DNA from: Magnaporthiopsis rhizophila
Lineage: Eukaryota; Ascomycota; Sordariomycetes; Magnaporthales; Magnaporthaceae
Assembly: GCA_003049465.1 (NCBI GenBank)
Contig: PYSS01000165.1
Location: 1 to 57,006 of the forward strand
Direction: 5' to 3'
Length of the DNA stretch: 57,006 nucleotides
Made by a program: the position numbers and the translations under genes. Of the stretch, positions 34,103 to 45,152 are shown one piece after another. Position 1 is the first letter of the stretch, and the number at the start of each line of letters is the position of its first letter. Under the pieces are notes generated by a model. It saw only the letters and a list, made by a program, of their open reading frames with translations, searched no databases and was not told where the DNA came from.

Positions 34103-35392
34103 ATGCTGCCTTCCTCTCTTCTTCTCCTGGCCTCGACGGCCCTCAGCGGCGTCGCAGCGGCGCCTGCTGGAGATCTGTTGACCCGACAGCAACCCGCAGC
34201 TCCTCTGATCAAGCAAAAGGTTCTTATCGGCGGTGGCGGCACCAGCAACATCACCGTCGCCGAGTTCAACGGCGCCACTTTCAACATCCTCAGCACCACA
34301 TCGATCGGAGCCGGCAAGGCGCCCAGCTGGCTCGCCTTCAAGGAGCCCAACATTGTGTACAGCGTCAATGAGAACGGTGCCGATCTTCAGATGTTCAAGC
34401 TGGACCTCGCTTCCAACACTCTGACACCTACGGCTCTCGTGAACTCGTCCCGAGGCGTTGTGCACCTCGAGCTCAACAAGGACAAGACGCGCATGGTCGG
34501 CTCGTCCTACACCCAAGGCGTCATCGACGTCTGGGAGCTCGCGGCCGACGGTACCCCCAAGGCCAAGGCGATCGGCATCAAGACGAACGTGACGGCCAGC
34601 AGCCCCAATGTGGTCGACACTCTCGGGCCGAACAAGGGACGTCAGGCTGATGGCCCTCACGCCCACCAGTCGGTCCTGGACAACAGCGGCCGCTACTTCT
34701 TCGTCAACGATCTCGGCCTCGACTCCATCGTCATGGTCGACTCGCAGGGCGACGACTTCAAGGTGGTGGGCCGTACCAAAGTGAACCCGGGCTGTGGACC
34801 GCGCCACGGAGCCTTTTACCCGCCGGCCGCTGCCGCCGCCACCCACTACCTGGTCGTGTGCGAGCTTCTCAACACGGTCATCGTTCACTCGGTCAACTTC
34901 AACACCACCAGCGGCGTCCCCGAGATGATCGCGACCCAGATGGTCCCCACCTTTAGCGACAGCGCCCCGGCGGCTGCGGGCTCCAAGCCCCAGGCCGGCG
35001 AGCTCATCGCGGCGGCGGACGGCAAGTCCATCTACGTCTCGAACCGTCTCGGCTTCGACGCCAAGACGGTGACCTCGGCCGACACCCTGGTACAGTTCAA
35101 GGCCGACTTCAACGCCACCGACAGCACCCTCAAGCTCAGCTTCGGCCAGTCGGTGAGCAGCGAGGGCCGCTCCCCGCGCATGATCAACCTCAGCACCGAC
35201 AAGGCCCAGACGGTGCTCTACGGCACCAACCAGAGGGCCGGGACGGGGCTAGTAGCCTTCCAACGTGATGCCACCGGCCAGCTGAAGGCTGTGGAGGCTT
35301 CCAAGGTCGCGTACGACAAGTTCGCTACCGCCGCCGATCAGAAGGAGGACTTTGGACCCCAGTTTGTTATCGGCCTTCCGAACGCGGCCTAG
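34103..35392 (+). CDS. Secreted YbhE-type lactonase (beta-propeller)
   Basis: One exon, 429 residues. The first 20 residues (MLPSSLLLLASTALSGVAAA) are a clear secretion signal, and APAGDLLTRQQ follows as a short pro-like segment. The body matches the seven-bladed propeller of the 6-phosphogluconolactonase YbhE / carboxy-cis,cis-muconate cyclase family: DGPHAHQSVLDNSGRYFFVN, NPGCGPRHGAFYP, YLVVCELLNTVIVH, SIYVSNRLGFDAKT and SSEGRSPRMINLS. Potential N-glycosylation sites are frequent (NIT, NSS, NVT, NTT, NAT, NLS), fitting an extracellular protein. Cytosolic relatives hydrolyse 6-phosphogluconolactone or cyclise muconate; secreted fungal forms have no established substrate. An AATAAA lies 227 nt downstream. 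Start is unambiguous because of the signal peptide. Confidence 0.92.
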   Translation: MLPSSLLLLASTALSGVAAAPAGDLLTRQQPAAPLIKQKVLIGGGGTSNITVAEFNGATFNILSTTSIGAGKAPSWLAFKEPNIVYSVNENGADLQMFKLDLASNTLTPTALVNSSRGVVHLELNKDKTRMVGSSYTQGVIDVWELAADGTPKAKAIGIKTNVTASSPNVVDTLGPNKGRQADGPHAHQSVLDNSGRYFFVNDLGLDSIVMVDSQGDDFKVVGRTKVNPGCGPRHGAFYPPAAAAATHYLVVCELLNTVIVHSVNFNTTSGVPEMIATQMVPTFSDSAPAAAGSKPQAGELIAAADGKSIYVSNRLGFDAKTVTSADTLVQFKADFNATDSTLKLSFGQSVSSEGRSPRMINLSTDKAQTVLYGTNQRAGTGLVAFQRDATGQLKAVEASKVAYDKFATAADQKEDFGPQFVIGLPNAA

Positions 35393-36239
35393 GCTTTCGT
35401 CATGTCTAGTCTCAATCTCAGGCTCGATATGATGGCCGGCCCGCGTGCTTGAGGTTATTTTTCTTAGTCCGTCACGTTTGCATAATACCATTGAAATGTC
35501 CTTTTGCTATCCTTCTTCTTCTCTGTATTAGTTTATAGCATGAAAGCGATGCATTCCTCTTTTCACCCGGGCGCTTCTTTTATTTATGATGTCACTGATC
35601 CGCACATCCACCTGCCACAATAAACCGCCTGACAGACCGCCAGATTGTTCTTCCTGTGTTCGCTGCCTGGAATTCCAGCGCGCCAAGCAGTCACGCGGGT
35701 ACGGCATCAGCTGTCCAATGAATGATACTCTCTATCATGCATAACATGCCTAACCCGTTCAGCCTGCCTCCAGGCTTGGGTGCGGGGTCGTGGGCCGGCG
35801 GCGGCATCCCATTACCCAAACATTCGAGCGGGGGGCTATGCCCTCCTCAACCGGGCGGGAGGCACCCGTCGAAGGACCCAAAAAGGCGCCGTGTCCGCAA
35901 CGGCAATTGGCTGGGGGTCAGCAGCTAGCTGCACGCAGGCCGCCCGGTGGCAGTGTGGCCGCAGCAGCCTGGGCTAATGCAAGCCATCCGAGGTATGTGA
36001 GCCTGTGACAGTGAGCCTCAGTCTGGCACCGAGGCACTGGTGACCCTCTAGTCAAATGGTTGGGTAATTATGCGTGTGGATTGCGTGCGTCTATATATGT
36101 GCATCTATACTCACTTTCAGGCCGTCGAGAGGGCTGGGGTGTCTCCCGCAATAGTCGTTTCTTGTCCCGCTGGTCCGACAAACAGCACCAAGTACGGGCC
36201 CGTATCAAGAAAGACAAGCATTACCTACAGGCTGCCACC
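35393..36239. other. Intergenic stretch
   Basis: Lactonase 3' UTR and promoter of the Clr5-domain gene. Nothing else recognised. Confidence 0.55.
35619..35624 (+). promoter_or_regulatory. Candidate polyadenylation signal of the lactonase gene
   Basis: AATAAA 227 nt after the lactonase stop codon; positional inference only. Confidence 0.3.
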
Positions 36240-38131
36240 ATGACCTCCGTTCCGCGTCCAAATGGCCCGGTTGTGGTGAGGAGAGAGGGCCCCTCGGCCG
36301 CCGACTGGGAACTTCACAGGAACACCATCACCGACTTGTACGTTGGTCAGGGGAAGACGCTCAAGGAGTTGATGCATATCATGCAGACAGAGCATAATTT
36401 CACCGCAAGGTAAGAGATAAATACACTTACATACGAGCTTGCGTCCCTGCTAACTCCCTTTTCCGCAGCGCCAAAATGTTCAACAACCGCTTCAAGTGGT
36501 GGGGCATCAGCAAGAACATGCGCGCCAGGAACGCCGTGGCCATCCTGACGCTGCAGTCCCGACGCGAGATGGCCGGGCGCCAGCGCTCCGAGTACCTGGT
36601 AAACGGCCAGGCGCTGAGTCCGGACCGGCTGCAAAAGTACTGGAAGCGCGCGATCCCGTCGCGTGTCGCCAAGGCGCGCGCGCAGCTGCGCGAGGCCGCC
36701 GAGGTGCCGGACGCCGTGGTCGTCCGGACCCCGCCGGCTTCGCCTCTCCTGCTGCCTCTTGAGCAGGCGTCGTCGGATCGGCGGAAGAAACCTCATCAGC
36801 AGCAGATGCAGCAACGGGCAAGGTCGCCGAGCCCGCTGACGCAGCGCCAAATCTCCCCGCCGGACGAGCTGCAGCTCCCCGAGGAGTGTCTGCACTCGAT
36901 CCGCAAGTTCTACGCGGGCTACTTCGAGGCCAGCCCCGCGGCCGGCACGCGGTCCATGGGCCTGTCGTCGTTCCTGTCGCTCAAGGAGCGGCTGGTGCGG
37001 TTCGACAGCCAGTACCAGGCGCTGGCCTACATCTTCGTCGAGCCTCCGGGGGACGCCACGTTCCGGCTGCTCGACGTCTTCTACATCGAGATGCGCGACC
37101 AGATGCGCGAGCACGACCACTTCCTGCTGCCCATGTGTCTGCACAGCGTCTATTTCCTCGCCCAGGACCGCCAGCGCGGCGAGCCCTTCTCGCACCTGCT
37201 GCTGTCCTACATCAAGGAGGGCAGCGACATATACCTGGGCCCTTCGCACCCGCTCACCACCTTTTGGACTAGGCTGTGGAATCGGTGTTGTCGCGCGACG
37301 ACGGCGGCTAAGGAAGAGGGGGGAGGCCTGCCCGGGCGCGACTTTTTTTACACCCTGGGCAGGTACATCAATGACAGGCTGCGCGAGGAGCTGGGCGTGT
37401 ACAACATCCTGTTCCTCCGCATCCTCACGCACTTTATCTGGACGTACGACGGACACGAGGCCTTTCGGGCCGCCATCGAGCGCCAGATCGCCCACCTGGA
37501 CGCCGTCAGGGCTGCGGTGCTGGGCTGCGGCGGCGCATCATCATCACTGCCGTCCGACCTGCCTCCGACGCAACAACAGCAATTGGGACCGCTCTCGTTT
37601 TATCCCGGCCAGCAGGACTCGACCTATCCACCGTTTGCTCCGTGTTTCGCATCACCACCGCCACCACTGCCACCATCACCGCCACCATCATCAGCAGCCG
37701 GCACACCCATAACCCTCTCGCCCGCCGAGACGGCAGCCGTCGACCCGGCCGATCTAGTCTACGCCAACGAGATCAAGACGGTGCTCTCGGGCTCGCTCGC
37801 CTTCGGCCTGTACGTGTGTGGCCTGCACGACGCCGCGCACGCCGTGGCCCGGCGCACGCTGCTGGCCGGCGCCGAGCGCGTCCTGCCCGCCGTCCGCGGC
37901 TGTCTGCACGCCGTCGTGGCAAACATCGCCTTCGCGGCCGGCGACGTGGCCGCCGCCGTAGCCGACGCGCGCCGCAGCCTGGATCTGAGCGAGGAGGCCG
38001 GCGCCAGCCAGCTCGTCATCGTGTCGCGCCTGTCGCGCCTCGCCGTGTTCCTGCGGAGCGCGGGGGACGAGCGGGCGGCTGCGGCTGTGCAGGCGCGGAT
38101 TGATGAGTTGCTGGTTGAGATTGGGGCTTGA
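36240..38131 (+). CDS. Clr5-domain protein (first of two in the window)
   Basis: Exons 36240-36409 and 36469-38131 (donor GTAAGA, branch CTAAC, acceptor CCGCAG) give 610 residues. The start has a strong context (CCACCATGA). Residues about 20-75 are a Clr5 domain: WELHRNTITDLYVGQGKTLK, ELMHIMQTEHNFTAS, then AKMFNNRFKWWGISKN, the typical HTH-like fold of about 54 residues; the intron splits it at the usual place. After a basic, Pro/Gln-rich linker there are helical segments (LPEECLHSIRKFYAGYFEAS, RLLDVFYIEMRDQMREHDHF, LGVYNILFLRILTHFIW), a His/Pro-rich insert and a C-terminal Ala-rich tandem of helices (AHAVARRTLLAGAERVLPAV) like TPR-type repeats. Clr5 was named from a fission yeast silencing factor; in filamentous fungi the domain occurs in large, poorly studied families. 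Function unknown. Confidence 0.88.
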
Positions 38132-39907
38132 GTTGGATGATGGATGTAGGGATTATGGATAGATTCTCATACTATGTAATATCATGAGATACGCCTGTCA
38201 TCAACCCAACATTTCCCCCGAGTTCCCGTCACAGCAAAACCACAGCAATCGTAGCCAACGCAGCAGAACCCCACCCATCCCCAAGGATGCCGCACAATGG
38301 GACTTGTATTGCTCCGTCTTTTTCGGGGTTGTGCCAGATAGGTAGGTCCCCTAAAGGTGTTAATGGCCTTCCGCTATCAAACACTTGGCACATCGCTAGA
38401 AAACCATGGCATCCCCAGGCATGTGCATTTATGCCCACATTTTCCGCCAGCTTTAAGCCACCCGCTTTTCATTCCTGGACCCGACGCCAGGGCAACATGC
38501 TCGGAGTCTGTAAAGGACAAATGGTGGTAACGAACCGTTCGCGGGGCAGCTCGGTGGGTGCCTTGCAGCCTAATTTCAGGGGCAAAGTGCTGTTTGATGG
38601 CTATGATGGGCTGCCTCCCGCTCGTCCGATACCCCGCCTCTCTTATTCTATGCTGGCATATACTGACTGCTCCAATGGGAGTAGACTTGTACGGTCTAGG
38701 ATTCTTAGCAGATAACGAACCAACTCTCATTAAGAAGTAGGGTTCCGCAACTTCTGGCTGAGCATGCGTCCAGGCTATTGAGGTTGAGGATTTGGGGTAG
38801 CTGTCGATTGTGGTGTACTGCGTCCACGTTTACTTGTCATACTCGGGCTGGGCAACGGCTTCTTCCGGCTATATGTGATCAAGGCGTGGGGATGCTGCGT
38901 CAGGACGGCGGTGAGCCCGATGGGGAACGCCGAGGCAATGGGAAGCTGCATGGTAGCTAAATATTCTCGGTAGACAGTCTCGTGTCTTACAGGTGGGTGC
39001 ATACAGCTCATCCAGGTCAATGTGGCTTGGGCAGGGGCGCGAACATGCCAATGGCAGGACTGGACATGTACCGGAGTTCGGCGACTAACACTTTCAACTC
39101 GAGGCAGTGAACTGCGACGCCAGCTAGATAGAACGGGGCTGTTTGTAGGACGCTGCTCAAACGCAACGCATCAACTAACGCATATGTTCGGTTTTTGTGT
39201 ACGTACGAGCTCATAAAAGGTTAGGGAGATGTTCACGTGCTAATTAATCAGCCTATCCCTTCGGGGCCGCCGATCAGCAAACGGATAGCAGCCATTGTCC
39301 AAAACAAACAATTAGCCAGGCACGGCTGGACAATCAATCCATCCCTCGATACGAGGACAAACGGCCTCGAATGTGCCAGCGAGGCGGCCTCCCTACGGGC
39401 ACATGCATTCTGCCGTACAACCAGAGCCGCTCGCTTCCGTGGCTGTTTGTGATGCAATTCTGCACAAGGCCCAAAGGTGTCGGGCATGGATGGCGCCCTA
39501 CGTTGCCAAGTGGAAAAAGCGCGGATACCGGAATGATTGGGGCTGAGCTCACGCACACAAGTGAGGCGGGTGTCAAGATGCGGCCAACAGACCAGGCGAT
39601 CAGGGGGCCACGGGGGCCAATCTGAGCACCGCATGGGCCTCGAAAGGCAGCATGGAGGGGCTGCGCTGGCACCACTCTGTCGCCTAAAACAGACAAGGCT
39701 GCCTGCAGAAAGCCGCCTGCTGAGTTCATGGAGACAAGAGTGTGATGGTCTGCCTACAAGGCCGGCGTCACGCAATTATTTCCATGGCATATTGCTATTT
39801 AACAGTAGAACTTATGGTCTTCTTTTTTTCTTTGTTCGATTTTAACATCCAGCCCAATTAGCCATTCACACATCTCCCACAACATCACAACCTCAAGTGA
39901 AGACGAC
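38132..39907. other. Intergenic stretch of 1.8 kb
   Basis: Between two rightward genes. Many short frames on both strands, none with recognisable protein features or splice pairs. I see no RNA gene. Confidence 0.5.
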
Positions 39908-41682
39908 ATGAGCCACGGGAAACAGCAACTGAGCAACTGGCGGGCACGGCAGGCAGTGATAGAAAGCAAAACCCCCTGCTCAAGACTCTGCCACGACCAG
40001 AAGTGTCTGAAACCACCGGGACAGTGTGGTCGATCCCACGATGAGAGGGTTGTTGCGGCATGGAAAGCCGGCAAGGGAAAAGGCCCATGTCCTCATCAGG
40101 AGGAGGGCTGTTGGAATGCACCCAACTACCTGTGTTTGTACCCGCACACCCACGACGAGATCTTCCCAGAGGTGCCACGACTGGCAAAGGCCCTTGAAGA
40201 CCTCGAGGAAATCAGCGTCGTCAACATGGACGCCTTGACAAGTCAAGATGATGCTAGAATCTCGAACCTCAGGGGGTTGTCGAGCTTCAGCACGCTTGAC
40301 AAAGTTGACCAGATTGCCATTCCAGGTACGCAGGATGCTGGAATCTGTGATGGATCTGATGGCCACTAACAACTCGACTTTTGTTTCCAGGGGCGCCGGC
40401 GTTTTTCAACCCACCCAAAACATCGATCAAGGTCGCCGCGGACAATCGGAACAAGGTGCTGCAAAAGCCGCCGGAGCATACGAACAGCCTCGATGCGCTC
40501 GTCGCCTCGGTCGAGACAATGACCGATGGCTCTGCGCTCCGATCGGCAGACATTGTGGCCAGCTGCGGGGCCCTGCGCAAGATATTCGACTTCATGAGAA
40601 GCGCGTACAAGGAGCCTGGGAGCACGCTCGAAGGGAACCCGGTCAGCCCAAAATGGCTGCCTCATCGACTGGACCTGCAGTGGCGGGAGCCAGGGACACT
40701 CTACCTCTCCCCCTGGGCCAACGATCCGAGGTTCAGACACAGCTGGGGAATGGGGCAAGGATTTGAGCGCATGGTGAGCAAGTTCGACCAGTCGGACCCG
40801 GTCATCAGCCGCAGCTCCAGTCACCATCAGGTCGTGTCGTACAATCTTGGCGGCTTGCGGTGCGTCGTCCAGGCAGAGGCCGACGCGTACAGCTGTGACT
40901 GTGGACATCTGCCGGAAAAGAGGCCACAGGAGGTATTGCCCAGCGACCCCTTCGAGCTGCCTCGTCCAAGCTCCGCGGGGGGTTGCTCAGCTCGTCGGGC
41001 CTCCACCCCTAGCCCTGTCATTGCGCCCACACCCAGCCCCAAGACGGGCAGAGGCAAGGGGAAGGGAAGAAGACCGAGCAGCAGACGGTCAGCGCTCATC
41101 ATAGACTTCAATCTCCTGCAGATGGATGACGCGGGAGATACCGGATCGGAGAGCTCCCTGCCGTCTGAGCCTGGCTTCCCGCCAACTCCGGATTCGGCGG
41201 CAATTCAGACCTCCAGAAACTCGAGACTGATCGTTCACAAGACCGGCGACACCCAACCACCCATCTCAATCTCCTGCCTCCTCGAGATCAAGACTCGGAA
41301 TTACGACTCCATCATAACTATCGAGAGCTGGGCGGCACAGCTTTACTTCGCGGGCAGACGTCAACTGTTCTCCGCGCGGCACTACCGGGGAGATTTCCAT
41401 CCAAGCGGAGGGTGCATGGTACCGGGGCTCGATACCTGGCTCGAGAAGTGGGCGGGCCGTGACAGCATCCAGGCCGCCATGAGCCGGACTGTAGCTCTTC
41501 TCCGAGTGATCCGGGAGAAACTGACGCAGCTGGCAGATGCTGGAGATATTTCACTCGGGCCCGAAGGAAACGGGCTGAGTCTCCTGCTCGGGTATGAAGA
41601 TGAGAAAGAGGGAGAGGGAGGAGGCAAGGTGCCTTTTGCGCGGCTGTATCTGAGGAATGATGGGATGAGGCTGGTTCCTTGA
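39908..41682 (+). CDS. Fungal protein with a possible DXO/Rai1-like nuclease core
   Basis: Exons 39908-40325 and 40391-41682 join as AIPGAPAFFNPP and give 569 residues. The N-terminal exon is Cys/His-rich (CSRLCHDQKCLKPPGQC, CPHQEEGCW, CLYPHTHDE) and may hold a zinc-binding knuckle. The second exon belongs to a large fungal family often mislabelled geranylgeranyl pyrophosphate synthetase: NKVLQKPPEHTNSLDALVAS, SADIVASCGALRKIFDFM, GTLYLSPWANDPRFRHSWGM and GGLRCVVQAEADAY. Two spaced acidic motifs, ExD (in VVQAEADAY) and ExK (in CLLEIKTR), have the order and spacing of motifs III and IV of Rai1/DXO decapping nucleases, followed by QLYFAGRRQLFSARHYRGDF. No prenyl-synthase DDxxD motif is present. 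A Ser/Pro/Arg-rich insert separates the two motifs. Nuclease activity is inference from motif pattern. Confidence 0.75.
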
Positions 41683-42321
41683 GCGTGGATTGGACCGGCT
41701 GCCGTTGGCTTCGAGGCCTGGATTTATTGTCATGGTGGAATGGACACGTCCGAACACGGACAGTAAATTGTAAGACTGATTATTGGCGAAGCCAAAATAT
41801 CGTGCCAGAAAATGGCGGCAGGGTTCAAGAAGAGATCCTAGAGACCACGCACGCCGAAGAGAATTCATGGCATCAAGTCAAAGGACGGCGCGCGGACACA
41901 ATTGAGTGGAAGCCTCCAGCCAAAGGCGCCGTCCCAAACCCTTATTGGACCCGAATGGTGGGGTCGGGTACACGTCATACCTTGGCCAACCCAAAGCGTG
42001 GGGCAGGACAGCTTCCAAGCAGGGGCAAGCGTGGAACATCAAGGTCCAGCAGGCTCAGCTTGAGGCACGGCGCATCACGACCCCTCATTCAGCTGGATCA
42101 CGGAGGAGCTGGTGGGGAGTGAGTTCGGAGCCTAACGGTTTATTCACTTTTGCTGTAATCACTCTTCCGGGAATATAACGCTTCGCTTGACCCTACCACT
42201 GGCCTTTGGTGACATTCACCACTGTTGGTTTTAAGGAGGCCTACAACTCCAGCGCCCTCGAGGCTTTTTTGCCCCTTTCGTCAGGTTTCACATAAACAAA
42301 AGCTCCCCAGAAGTCTCCAGG
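41683..42321. other. Intergenic stretch
   Basis: Between two rightward genes; nothing recognised beyond expected promoter and 3' UTR space. Confidence 0.55.
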
Positions 42322-43920
42322 ATGTCAGACCTTGGAAAGAGCCGGCACGGGATTCCCGACGTCGTCATGATCAAGATCGACAAGTATGTCGACTCTCTGG
42401 CGCCCGAGATCGAGCCCAAGGTGGCGGGCGAGATCGACGAGTTCCAGAACAAGACCATCGACAAGCTCGAGGACATGGTCGTCGACGCCTTCCGCTCGCT
42501 CTTCGACCGCAAGGACTCATCGGGGTCCAGGTCGCTCGGCGATGCGCCCCCGGACGAGTACGGCGTCGGGGGCCTGCCGTTCGCCAACGAGATCGTCGCC
42601 CTCACGCAGTCCTTCTCCAAGATCGCCGACGGCGCCAGCGACGACATCCGGCAGATCCTTGACCTCACCGAGGGCTCTAACCGCGGCGGTGGCGGCGATC
42701 AGGAGCGGTCCAGAGGAGGAGGAGGAGGTGGTGGTGGCAGCGACTCGTTCAGGGAGGGTGCCAAGGGCTTCCTCAACCTCGCCATCAACGCCGTCAAGGA
42801 ACATCAAGGCGGAGGCGGGGGCCAGTCGCCCATCTTCCTCGACGGCCTGCTCGGCGTCCTGAGCAACACCATCAAGGACACGTCGCGGGACCCCGAGGGC
42901 AAGGCGCGCATGATCAGCCCCGAGATCAAGGACAAGATCGGGGCGATCCTGCGCCAGCAGCACGCCCCGCTGGCCGCGCAGTTCACCCGCATCGCGCTCG
43001 ACCACATCAAGCGCTGGCTGCGCGGCAACACGTCGACGCGCGACCTCGGCGACGGCGTCAAGGGCGAGATCACGGAGCTGGTGTCGGGCATCGCCGGCAT
43101 GTTTGGCAAGATGTCTTCCTCCTCCTCCTCCTCGTCCTCGGGTGGCCGGTCGCGGGGCGACGGCAACGGCAACGACGACGGCGGCAGCGGCGGCTTCTCC
43201 GGCGTCATCAGCAACAAGCTCAGCACGGGCTTGGCAAAAGTGCACCGCGAGGTGCGCCTCGAGTTCCGCAAGGTGCTCGGCGTCATCGAGAAGAACCTGT
43301 TCGAGGCGCTCCCGGACGAGGTGCAAGGCCCGCTCGAAAAGATCCTGGGCGGCAACCCGTTCGACCCGTCGCTCGACGACCAGGCGTCCTCCGCCGCCTC
43401 GCGGGACCGCGGTGGTGGCAGTCTGGGCGACGAGATCAAGGCCAAGCTGGTGCGCAAGATCCGCGACCTGGTCCGCAAGGTGCAGGACAGCCTGCGGCAA
43501 AACGTCCTGATGGTGGTCAACGGCGGGCACCGCCGCTTCGAGAGGGCGAGCTGGGTCTTTGTGCAGACAAACGTCGAGGCCAAGGTGCAGCGGTTCCTCC
43601 CCGAGGTCCGCATCCACGTGCCCGACGACATCGGGAACGAGGGCGTCGACGTCGGCCGGCCCAAGACTCCGCCGGCCATGCGGATTGACGGTGGCGGCGG
43701 CGGCGGCGCCTCGGCCCCTGGCAGGCCCTATGAGAACCAGAGCCAGTGCCAGCAGGGAGGTGGCGGTGGCGGTGCCGCATCCTCGTACTACAACCCGCCG
43801 CCGCCGCAGCAATCGTATCCGCAGCATCAAACTCAGGGATATGGAGGCCCGCCGCAGCACCAGCAGCAGTACTACAACAACAACAACAACAACAACAACC
43901 AATTCCCACCACCTCCTTGA
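42322..43920 (+). CDS. Uncharacterised glycine-rich protein with amphipathic helices and Q/N-rich tail
   Basis: One exon, 532 residues. The first 60 residues (VVMIKIDKYVDSLAPEIEPK, DEFQNKTIDKLEDMVVDAFR) form amphipathic helices. Gly runs separate further helical blocks: FLNLAINAVKEHQ, LDGLLGVLSNTIKDT, EIKDKIGAILRQQHAPLAAQ, VISNKLSTGLAKVHREVRLE and IKAKLVRKIRDLVRKVQDSL. A final compact segment (ASWVFVQTNVEAKVQRFLPE) leads to a low-complexity tail of Gly, Pro, Gln, Tyr and an Asn8 run coded by AAC repeats. The repeated amphipathic helices could bind membranes or lipid droplets, and the tail could drive condensation, but no named family is recognised. The minus-strand frame over the same DNA (42517-43977) is a GC-bias mirror. 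Confidence 0.75.
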   Translation: MSDLGKSRHGIPDVVMIKIDKYVDSLAPEIEPKVAGEIDEFQNKTIDKLEDMVVDAFRSLFDRKDSSGSRSLGDAPPDEYGVGGLPFANEIVALTQSFSKIADGASDDIRQILDLTEGSNRGGGGDQERSRGGGGGGGGSDSFREGAKGFLNLAINAVKEHQGGGGGQSPIFLDGLLGVLSNTIKDTSRDPEGKARMISPEIKDKIGAILRQQHAPLAAQFTRIALDHIKRWLRGNTSTRDLGDGVKGEITELVSGIAGMFGKMSSSSSSSSSGGRSRGDGNGNDDGGSGGFSGVISNKLSTGLAKVHREVRLEFRKVLGVIEKNLFEALPDEVQGPLEKILGGNPFDPSLDDQASSAASRDRGGGSLGDEIKAKLVRKIRDLVRKVQDSLRQNVLMVVNGGHRRFERASWVFVQTNVEAKVQRFLPEVRIHVPDDIGNEGVDVGRPKTPPAMRIDGGGGGGASAPGRPYENQSQCQQGGGGGGAASSYYNPPPPQQSYPQHQTQGYGGPPQHQQQYYNNNNNNNNQFPPPP

Positions 43921-45152
43921 TCGGAACGGATAGCAGGATAAGGGACATTGGGTTGGATTTCTGGCAGATTCGGTCATCGTGTCTCTCCTCAGGGGGATGC
44001 CGGTAGTTCGGTTCTACTTGCATATTTTCTTTGCAATGCGTTTGATGCCATTACGAATAGTTACGAGGCCCGGGTATGGAAGAGATTGACCACGCGCCGT
44101 AGGATCCTGACGATCTAGATATCTTTTAAATTGTACAAAGATCTCCCATCGTTCATTATTTGTTCAAATCACAATCAGCTACCGAGTTATTCGCGTGTAC
44201 ACACCATTCCCAAGCCAGATCCCAAACGTCAGGCTTGGTATCAGCCCCTTGAGCTCCCCCGTCACGACGGAGCTAGCGACACGAAACATGTCAGTCACAG
44301 CACTGATAATCCCGGTTAACAGGTACGCACCGTCCGAGGCGGTGGTCACTCCCAGCCTTCGATCTATTACCAAATGTAGCAGGTGGTGGATATGACATAT
44401 CGGATATGATGTATCGGATCATCTTGGAAGATCATTTCCAATATGGCCTTTTGGTAACACACGCCCTAGCACCAAGTCAGCGTTTCGGAGATGGGGGAAA
44501 TCAGCCACGGGATTACACATAGTGGTGGAGATATAGCACAGCTAATATCCGTGATGCATGATCGAATCACAGCAGAAGGATCAAAGGTGACGATTTGCAA
44601 AAGAGAAGGAGAAAAAAAGTAAACTTTAAACATTTGCGATCGAAAAGCCGATCGAGTATGCATAATAACAAGCAGTTTTGCCTTAAAAGAGTCCGATAGT
44701 GACCGATATAATGAGAGAGAGCGAGTGAGAGAGAGATAGCGTGCGTGTGAACGAGAGACAAAGCTTTTGTACGCTGTCCTTTCTAAAGGAGACAGAAAAA
44801 AACTGGGGTGGGGGTATGACTCCCAGATGGCCGATATGTCCTAAACAACCAATAAAAACCAGCATCTTCTAATAAAAAAATAAAATAAAGAAACGCCGAG
44901 GTCAGACATGCACACGGAACTTTCGACCGCAAACCGGTCAGCTCAAACTGGAGAAGAGTGTGAAAAAAAAAAAAAGATGCCGCCAACTAACCAGCCAGCG
45001 TTGCAGAGAACACGCTGCTGGCACGATAGGAGAAATGGAACCATGACGGATGGGGGAAAAAGAGCGAGGGTATGTCATGAAAGATGGTGGTTCATAAGGT
45101 GGAGAAAACGGGAGAGGAGAGACGAAGTAGCGGGCAGTCCCAAACAAAACGC
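43921..45152. other. Intergenic stretch, lower GC
   Basis: Convergent spacer between the glycine-rich gene and the second Clr5 gene. Noticeably AT-richer than its surroundings from about 44100 to 44900, with a GA-rich simple repeat near 44712-44757. No gene recognised. Confidence 0.55.

Noticed and set aside
36347..37495. 382-codon minus-strand frame opposite the Clr5 gene
   Set aside because: Overlaps the Clr5 gene fully in antisense and shows only GC-bias composition.
42517..43977. 486-codon minus-strand frame
   Set aside because: Antisense to the glycine-rich gene; Val/Leu/Ala/Arg mirror of GC-rich codons, no domain.
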